Shown here: one piece after another, positions 58,752 through 64,000 of the stretch
Layout of the letters: each line of letters starts with the position of its first letter
Position numbering within the stretch: the first letter of the stretch is position 1
Origin: Mageeibacillus sp. UBA6976
GTDB lineage: Bacteria; Bacillota; Clostridia; Saccharofermentanales; Saccharofermentanaceae
DNA length: 64,000 bases
Assembly: GCA_002450155.1 (NCBI GenBank)
Contig: DJYO01000009.1
Span: forward strand, 105,841 to 169,840
Direction: 5' to 3'
The notes under the pieces: model-generated
What the model was told of the DNA's origin: nothing
Databases searched by the model: none
What the model saw: only the letters and a program-made list of their open reading frames with translations
Translations under genes and position numbers: made by a program

Positions 58752-60821
58752 ATGGCACTTATCAAATGCGTTGAATGCGGTAAAGAATACTCTTCTACCG
58801 TTAAGACCTGCCCAAACTGCGGCTTTGTACCCTCTTTCCGCAAATGCGCGGACTGCGACTGCATCTCCTCTGTAAAAAGAGGTTACTGCGCCTTCTGCGG
58901 AGCGGTCTTTGACTCAGACCTTATACCAGTATCCTCTGAAGAGACAGAAGAATACTACCAAACCCTTAAGGCGAGCCTTAACAGCTCTCAGGATGCAGAT
59001 TCCTATGACGGTATCTTAAGAGCGCTTGCATCCATGGAAGACTATAAAGACTGTCCCGCCCTTCTGAAAGAAGCAGAAAAAAAGTCTAATTATCTGAGAG
59101 CAATCGCTCTGATGGATGACTGCCAAAGCGCTACTGACTGGAAAAAGGCAAGGGACGGATTTGCAGCTGCAGGTGATTACGAAGACAGCAAGGAGCTCTA
59201 TGCAAGCTGCGACGAGAGCTTCAAAGAGCTGAGATACGCCGAGTTAGATGAGCTTTATAAAGAAGCCGGAAGTGACAAGGAAAAACTTAAGGAACTTGTC
59301 TCAGGATACGGGGAGTTAGGAGATTACAGCGATTCCCCAAAACGTCTTACTGATATCAAAAAGGCTCTTAATTCCGGCAGGAATAAAGTCCTTAAGATAA
59401 CTATCGGATCCGTTGCCGGAGTAGCAATCTTAATAGGCGGCTTTATCGGCATAAGATATCTTGTTACCGTGGGGCTACCAAAACATCATCTGGAAAAAGG
59501 CATCGAAGCATACGAAGCTCAGGACTATGCCCTGGCAGTAGACGAGCTCACCCGGGCAGGCTCCTACGATACTGCCCCTAAGCATCTTGAGGAAGCTCAG
59601 ATCGCGCTGCACTATCAGACGGGCGACCAGCTGTTTAACTCAGGTGACTATCAGGCAGCTATCGAAGAATTCACTCAGGCAGGCGAATATCTTGACAGCC
59701 AGGACAGGATAGAGACCTGCACTTTGGCAAGCCACTATGTGGCAGGAGTATCTCTGATGGAAGAAGGCAGCTACGAACAGGCTCTCGCCGAATTCGATCA
59801 GTGCCCGAGATACGAAGATACAGAAGACAAAGTTGCAGAAGCAAACTACCAGTGGGGCATGGAGCTCATTAATGCAGGAGAGCTGAACGAAGGCGCCAAG
59901 CTGCTTGATGAATCAGGAACTGACGAAGCTTCCGACGTACTTAAGAGCATGGGCGAAGAGTTTGTAGAGCAGAAAGATTACGAGTCACTTGTGACTATGT
60001 TCAGGAATATATACGACAACAGCTTTTGCAATTCCTACTACTGCTATGGTCAGGGCATGCTTGCATATAACGACCAGGATTACACGACAGCGGAATATAA
60101 TCTGAACCGCTGTTCAGGCATCGGGCAGGCAGATGAGCTCTATCCTGAATGTGCTTATAATGCTGGTCTTGAGAGCATGGCATCCGGTGAATTCGGTAAC
60201 GCTGACTTGTTATTCTCAAAAAGCGAAGTGCAGGCTAAATATGCTGATGCCCAAGCTCTGGAACATGTCTGCCACGCAGAGTTTTTAAACAGCATTAACG
60301 ATTTTCCCGGAGCATACGAGGAATACGCCCAGGTTCCTGAAGATCTGGAGGTCGATTGTTTCGATATCCAGGGCAGACGCAGTATGTTTACAAGCGATGC
60401 CGCCAGGACCGCTTATATGATCTGCGGTGAACATGAAGCTACCTCCAACGATACCTCCGTTCTCGATAAGGGAACCTACTATCAGGACGGCTGGGAGCTT
60501 ACATATGTCTACCCCGGTCAGAGCATCGAATTCAGCGTAAAGATGAACGATGACGGTACTTTCGATTATACCGGCACAGTCACTTATTACGCATTCACTG
60601 AATACAGCATCATCAGCGATTATACGGAAGGCGAGATCATGTACGGATTTATCGATCTCAGTCATGTGAAGAAGTTCCCCAAGGAATACGAGATCGACTC
60701 CGACACAACCCTCACCTTCAAGGACAACAAGTTTACGCTTCACTATAAGTATGTCGACCATTATGCCATCAGTTTTAAATACATCTATGAAAGCAAGGTC
60801 GTATACAAGTTGGATCAATAA
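58752..60821 (+). CDS. Zinc-ribbon, TPR-like membrane protein
   Basis: A protein of 689 residues. Two zinc ribbons open it (CVECGKE...CPNCG and CADCD...CAFCG). A helical region with DYEDSKELYASCDE-type repeats follows, then one membrane helix near 217-238. About eight further TPR-like repeats (GIEAYEAQDYALAVDELTRA; LFNSGDYQAAIEEFTQAGEY) precede a C-terminal beta-rich domain. The ribbons lie inside the cell and the second repeat array outside. It may scaffold an envelope complex; no family function is known. Confidence 0.78.
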   Translation: MALIKCVECGKEYSSTVKTCPNCGFVPSFRKCADCDCISSVKRGYCAFCGAVFDSDLIPVSSEETEEYYQTLKASLNSSQDADSYDGILRALASMEDYKDCPALLKEAEKKSNYLRAIALMDDCQSATDWKKARDGFAAAGDYEDSKELYASCDESFKELRYAELDELYKEAGSDKEKLKELVSGYGELGDYSDSPKRLTDIKKALNSGRNKVLKITIGSVAGVAILIGGFIGIRYLVTVGLPKHHLEKGIEAYEAQDYALAVDELTRAGSYDTAPKHLEEAQIALHYQTGDQLFNSGDYQAAIEEFTQAGEYLDSQDRIETCTLASHYVAGVSLMEEGSYEQALAEFDQCPRYEDTEDKVAEANYQWGMELINAGELNEGAKLLDESGTDEASDVLKSMGEEFVEQKDYESLVTMFRNIYDNSFCNSYYCYGQGMLAYNDQDYTTAEYNLNRCSGIGQADELYPECAYNAGLESMASGEFGNADLLFSKSEVQAKYADAQALEHVCHAEFLNSINDFPGAYEEYAQVPEDLEVDCFDIQGRRSMFTSDAARTAYMICGEHEATSNDTSVLDKGTYYQDGWELTYVYPGQSIEFSVKMNDDGTFDYTGTVTYYAFTEYSIISDYTEGEIMYGFIDLSHVKKFPKEYEIDSDTTLTFKDNKFTLHYKYVDHYAISFKYIYESKVVYKLDQ

Positions 60822-60847
60822 ACAGTACCTAAAGCTATTCAAAATAT

Positions 60848-60881
60848 GGGGCTGCGAAATACTCTGCTCGCAGCCCCTTTT
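60848..60881 (+). terminator. Terminator after the zinc-ribbon TPR gene
   Basis: GGGGCTGCG and CGCAGCCCC arms followed by TTTT. Confidence 0.85.
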
Positions 60882-60994
60882 ACATTTTCTAATGCAGGAT
60901 AATTATCAGCTTGGGTTCTATGGATAAATGTAAATCTTGCCAGATTCAAGTTAGATGTTAAACTATTTTTATTAATATGCAGGGAGGACCGGGC

Positions 60995-62215
60995 ATGAGA
61001 TTTGATCCTGAATACGGCAAGTATTTTTATAACGATGAGATGATTCTGTCTCCTGAAGGCAAGGAGGCTCTTTACGAGAACTATAGGGCCTTTGCGTATA
61101 AAGCCATAAGTAACCCGGTAGGATCCGTAAGAGAAGCTGCGGCTTTCCAGGAAGAAGCCGGCGAGTCCAGGCAGGGTCCGGGCGCTCTGATACTTTCAGC
61201 TTGCATCGTATTTGCCTTTTTTGGTGTAATAGCCGCTTTTATCCTTAGAAAAGGACTGATCGCAGGCGGTATAATCGCAGCCCTTCTCATCGCTTCCGGA
61301 CTGATGCTCCTTATTAAACCCAAGGTTTTAAATCATGACTCCAATCTTGTTATGCCTGCCATCATGCGCATCAACGGCCTTATCTTACTGGCAGGAGCGG
61401 GCTTCATAATCTATGCAATTATTAACCACGATAAGTATACTCAGACTCAGCTCTTTACCGGAGCCTTTCTGATCCTTTTCGGGATGGGAGCGGTAATCCT
61501 TCTGCTCCAGTCCATTGCTCAGTTCGTTGCACCTTCCAAGGTCTATACCGAAGAGGTTAACGCCACCTGCGTAGGCTATGCGAGATACCTTGAGAGTTCC
61601 AAAGGCCACCATTACACCATAATGACATCCCCGGTCTTCGAATATAACTATGAGGGTGAGAAATATCTGTCGACCTACGATACTTTTGTCTCAAAAAGAG
61701 ACGGCACTATTCCCGTAGGATCAAGAGAGACGATCAAGATCTCACCTGACCATCCGAGCCATGTTCTCGGCTCATATAAGCCTCTGGGATTCATATTCTT
61801 AGGGTTTGGCATTATGTGCCTTGCTGTTGCAGGCATAGTTGGATTTATCTTTATATCAGGTCAGTCTGAGAGCAGCGAGCTCTCATTTACAGGGCCTGCT
61901 GAACCTGCTTATTCAAATTATATAGATGATGACCTGGTAACTGCTGCTTATGGAGATGACTGGTATATCGAGAAAGCTGTCTTAGAGCTGGTAGAGCAGA
62001 TCCGGGTAGACGGCGAGACTTATGTTCATGTGGTAATAAATGACGAATTCAAGGATGTCTATACCGGCACTGACTTTGAGTACAGCACCGGAGATGAGGT
62101 ATACGTAATATACGGAATGACCGAACAGGACGGCGAACTCATCAAGGATGCCTACACTGTCTCAACTACTGAAGATACTGGATACCGTGGAGCTCACGGA
62201 GCCTACGAGCCTTAA
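60995..62215 (+). CDS. DUF3592-like membrane protein
   Basis: A protein of 406 residues with ATG 60995 behind GGGAGG. The cytosolic N-terminus is followed by helices near 68-110, 125-142 and 150-175. An external domain then shows the DUF3592 pattern (VNATCVGYARYLESS; PVFEYNYEGEKY; IKISPDHPSHVLG). A further helix near 270-290 precedes an acidic tail. The family has no known function. Its last four bases overlap the convergent gene. Confidence 0.75.
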   Translation: MRFDPEYGKYFYNDEMILSPEGKEALYENYRAFAYKAISNPVGSVREAAAFQEEAGESRQGPGALILSACIVFAFFGVIAAFILRKGLIAGGIIAALLIASGLMLLIKPKVLNHDSNLVMPAIMRINGLILLAGAGFIIYAIINHDKYTQTQLFTGAFLILFGMGAVILLLQSIAQFVAPSKVYTEEVNATCVGYARYLESSKGHHYTIMTSPVFEYNYEGEKYLSTYDTFVSKRDGTIPVGSRETIKISPDHPSHVLGSYKPLGFIFLGFGIMCLAVAGIVGFIFISGQSESSELSFTGPAEPAYSNYIDDDLVTAAYGDDWYIEKAVLELVEQIRVDGETYVHVVINDEFKDVYTGTDFEYSTGDEVYVIYGMTEQDGELIKDAYTVSTTEDTGYRGAHGAYEP

Positions 62216-62871
62216 GGCTCGCGAGGTGGCTCCTCTCCTAATGTGATAGTTATATCATCAAGGGTATAGCTCATATAGTAGATGCCTACATATTCCTCGC
62301 CCTCGGGATCTCCATCGACGCCTGTAATGTAGATAACGCCGCCATCGCTGTTTACATCATACATTCTGTACTGGAAACAGGTCTGTCGCCTGCCATTCTC
62401 TTCGCTTGTATAGTTTCTGTAGTGATTGGTCTGAGGCTGACTCATATCTGTGTATCTGTCCAGATCATCTGAGACTGTATACTGGATCGTGCAGGCAGAG
62501 AGAAATTCCTCCACATCTTCTTCGGTAATATCATTCCTGTCTGTCACATCTTCAGCCATAAGGCCGTAGAGAGTCTCTGCATCTCTGGCTAATACAGCGG
62601 TCCCGAGGATCTTGCGGTTTACATCGAGGCGGTGGTTCTCCTTGTCGACCTTCTCGGCATAGATAATGAATGATCCTACTAAGATCCAGGGCGTAACCAG
62701 CATTATTATTCCGATCCAAAGCCCTGCCTTCAGAGTCTTCTTGCCCTTCCTCTTAGCGTTATATGCTCTTACCAGCGAGACGATTATCAATATTACCGCA
62801 ATAAGAGAGAGCAGCGCCGCGATGCCGATTATTATAGATATAACTACTACATTAAGTAATACAACAAACAT
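62212..62871 (-). CDS. Membrane-anchored protein of unknown function
   Basis: A protein of 219 residues with two N-terminal helices (about 8-35 and 48-70) and a ~145-residue external acidic domain. Phrases such as ILGTAVLARDAETLYGLMAE and DVTDRNDITEEDVEEFL recall DUF5104/NTF2-like folds of clostridial lipoproteins, but the match is not firm. It converges with the DUF3592-like gene. Confidence 0.6.
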   Translation of the reverse strand: MFVVLLNVVVISIIIGIAALLSLIAVILIIVSLVRAYNAKRKGKKTLKAGLWIGIIMLVTPWILVGSFIIYAEKVDKENHRLDVNRKILGTAVLARDAETLYGLMAEDVTDRNDITEEDVEEFLSACTIQYTVSDDLDRYTDMSQPQTNHYRNYTSEENGRRQTCFQYRMYDVNSDGGVIYITGVDGDPEGEEYVGIYYMSYTLDDITITLGEEPPREP

Positions 62872-62906
62872 AACCTAAACCATCCCTGATCCTTGATAAG
62901 GTAATT

Positions 62907-63653
62907 TTAGATTAATTTGTTTACAGCTTCAATACTGCAATTGAAGCTGGAACATATATGTTCCCTGATCCTCTCATAAGATTCTTTAGGCTCGTATCCA
63001 TAGCAGCCGGTAACACATCGGTATCCCCACAGGTATTCCGGAAGAGTATATACAGCAACAGCCCAGCCGTACTCCTCTCCCTTCTTATTAAGCCTGGGTC
63101 TAAAATCCCGGACAGTAAGGTACGAGGACATCTGCAGCTTGCTGATCGTGCTCTCGAATCCCCTCTGCCCGCCTTTTCCAAATCCGGCCAAGGTCTTTAT
63201 CTCATTGGAATACAAAGATCTCTTATCCTCAGTTTCCCAGATCTCCCCGTCTTCCGGCCAGAACAGATCCATTACAAGCTTCTGGCGTCTGTCTGCCTTG
63301 CCGTCATCGTATCTGCTGTCAAAGTCATATCCGTCTCTTCTGTAATTAGCGAAATGAGGAAACCACTCTCTGGAGACAAAGCCGGCCTTATTCCCGAAGA
63401 ACTTGCCGTAAGCTGCCTTGCCGGTCCTGGCGATAACGCCCCTCCACTCCCATGGATCTTTATCGGCATCGCCTCCCCACCAGGACGCGGGATCAGTCAT
63501 GTTTTCTACGGAAAAACCGTCTATCTCATTTGCGAAAAGGGGCAGAAACCCCACCTGCTCAATATATTGAAGGAGACGATCAGCCGAATGGATGCAATCA
63601 GGACTTGCAGGGTCTATGCCCTGCATATACCATTCACCACCAATCACTTCCAT
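62907..63653 (-). CDS. AlkZ-related protein
   Basis: A protein of 248 residues. The ATG at 63653 is five bases from GGAGG, while the frame also opens at a TTG upstream. The family pattern is strong: QYIEQVGFLPLFANEIDGFS, WWGGDADKDPWEWRGVI, KAAYGKFFGNKAGFVSREW and YLTVRDFRPRLNKKGEEYGW. It is distantly related to winged-helix DNA glycosylases of the AlkZ/YcaQ kind, although activity for this shorter group is not shown. It lies next to the rrn operon end. Confidence 0.8.
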   Translation of the reverse strand: MEVIGGEWYMQGIDPASPDCIHSADRLLQYIEQVGFLPLFANEIDGFSVENMTDPASWWGGDADKDPWEWRGVIARTGKAAYGKFFGNKAGFVSREWFPHFANYRRDGYDFDSRYDDGKADRRQKLVMDLFWPEDGEIWETEDKRSLYSNEIKTLAGFGKGGQRGFESTISKLQMSSYLTVRDFRPRLNKKGEEYGWAVAVYTLPEYLWGYRCVTGCYGYEPKESYERIREHICSSFNCSIEAVNKLI

Positions 63654-63676
63654 AAAGGCCTCCAAACTATCTAACG

Positions 63677-63708
63677 AAAAAGGGTTGCCTCAAATGAGAC
63701 AACCCTTT
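63677..63708 (-). terminator. Terminator of the rrn operon
   Basis: AAAGGGTTGTCTC and GAGGCAACCCTTT arms follow the tRNA CCA end directly and are followed by TTC. The arms resemble the terminator at 27217-27261. Confidence 0.85.
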
Positions 63709-63784
63709 TGGCTCCCCGAACAGGACTCGAACCTGTGACATTTCGGTTAACAGCCGAACGCTCTACCGACTGAGCTATCGAGGA
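63709..63784 (-). tRNA. tRNA-Asn (GTT)
   Basis: The 76-base cloverleaf pairs TCCTCGA at the 5' end with TCGGGGA at the 3' end, followed by G and an encoded CCA. The anticodon arm is TTCGGCTGTTAACCGAA, giving anticodon GTT for Asn. TAGCTCAGTCGGTAGAGC and GGTTCGAGTCC mark the D and T arms. Confidence 0.97.
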
Positions 63785-63792
63785 ATAATAAA

Positions 63793-63908
<116 letters not shown>

Positions 63909-64000
63909 ATGGTTGAGAGTCTTATACCCTCAAGACTACATAGAAAACTAAATAGAAGGAAAAGGAATTCAAACGTTTTGGATCAAAACAGAATCTTCTC
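63909..64000 (-). other. 23S-5S spacer (23S rRNA outside the window)
   Basis: The stretch upstream of 5S has no gene and should be the rRNA processing spacer. The 3' end of 23S is expected beyond 64000. Confidence 0.6.

Overview
The window reads as a chromosomal segment of a low-to-mid GC Gram-positive anaerobe of the Bacillota, most likely class Clostridia. Supporting signs are strong AGGAGG-type ribosome binding sites, the pta-ackA acetate pathway, TmcAL, a MurT/GatD-type pair, a LoaP-type NusG paralogue, FliB-like and TSCPD (TIGR03905-like) proteins, a Hol-Tox type I toxin, and an rrn operon end with 5S and tRNA-Asn. No plasmid, phage or CRISPR hallmark was seen. The family cannot be fixed from sequence alone.

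Layout. 1-2.1 kb: an HTH regulator and a zinc-ribbon SPFH protein, cut by the window edge. 2.2-2.9 kb: two tandem copies of a roughly 310-bp element. Each copy has an operator-like palindrome, an extended -10 promoter, a strong SD and a 19-21 residue peptide gene embedded in a foldable RNA. 2.9-7.7 kb: an ECF sigma island. It holds a sigma factor fused to a transmembrane and extracytoplasmic domain, two paralogous membrane proteins, a zinc-ribbon membrane protein and a small gene. Three promoters share GAACC-N17-GTC, so one regulon is likely. 7.7-12 kb: NudC and CarB. 12-18 kb: a nuclease lipoprotein, an AGCS symporter, an ABC exporter, a cupin, a FliB-like protein and a HEAT protein. 18.5-25.2 kb: a Reg_prop/HD-GYP receptor, then an HTH, histidine kinase, response regulator, MscS operon. 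25.5-27.2 kb: a sigma-70 factor and a type I toxin-antitoxin locus with a truncated second copy. 27.2-32.2 kb: an ABC-2 exporter and a metal-binding lipoprotein behind a Fur-family box. 32.4-41.5 kb: housekeeping and accessory enzymes, a MurT/GatD-like pair whose GatD lacks both catalytic residues, and pheA behind a Phe-codon leader peptide attenuator. 41.6-44 kb: ackA and pta. 44-48.9 kb: envelope proteins and the first HTH/Ser-Thr kinase pair. 49-56.3 kb: TmcAL and a LoaP-led surface glycan/phosphonate operon. 56.3-62.9 kb: a second HTH/kinase pair and zinc-ribbon or membrane proteins of unknown role. 62.9-64 kb: an AlkZ-related protein and the end of an rrn operon.

Main themes. Envelope sensing and regulation dominate the accessory parts: a membrane-tethered ECF factor, a two-component system with MscS, two divergent HTH/kinase modules and many zinc-ribbon membrane proteins. 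RNA-level control is also prominent: the tandem peptide/RNA element, the pheA attenuator, the antisense-controlled toxin and several apparently leaderless mRNAs. The best candidates for something undescribed are the tandem peptide-RNA element, with covarying SD-sequestering stems, and the duplicated divergent HTH/kinase module.
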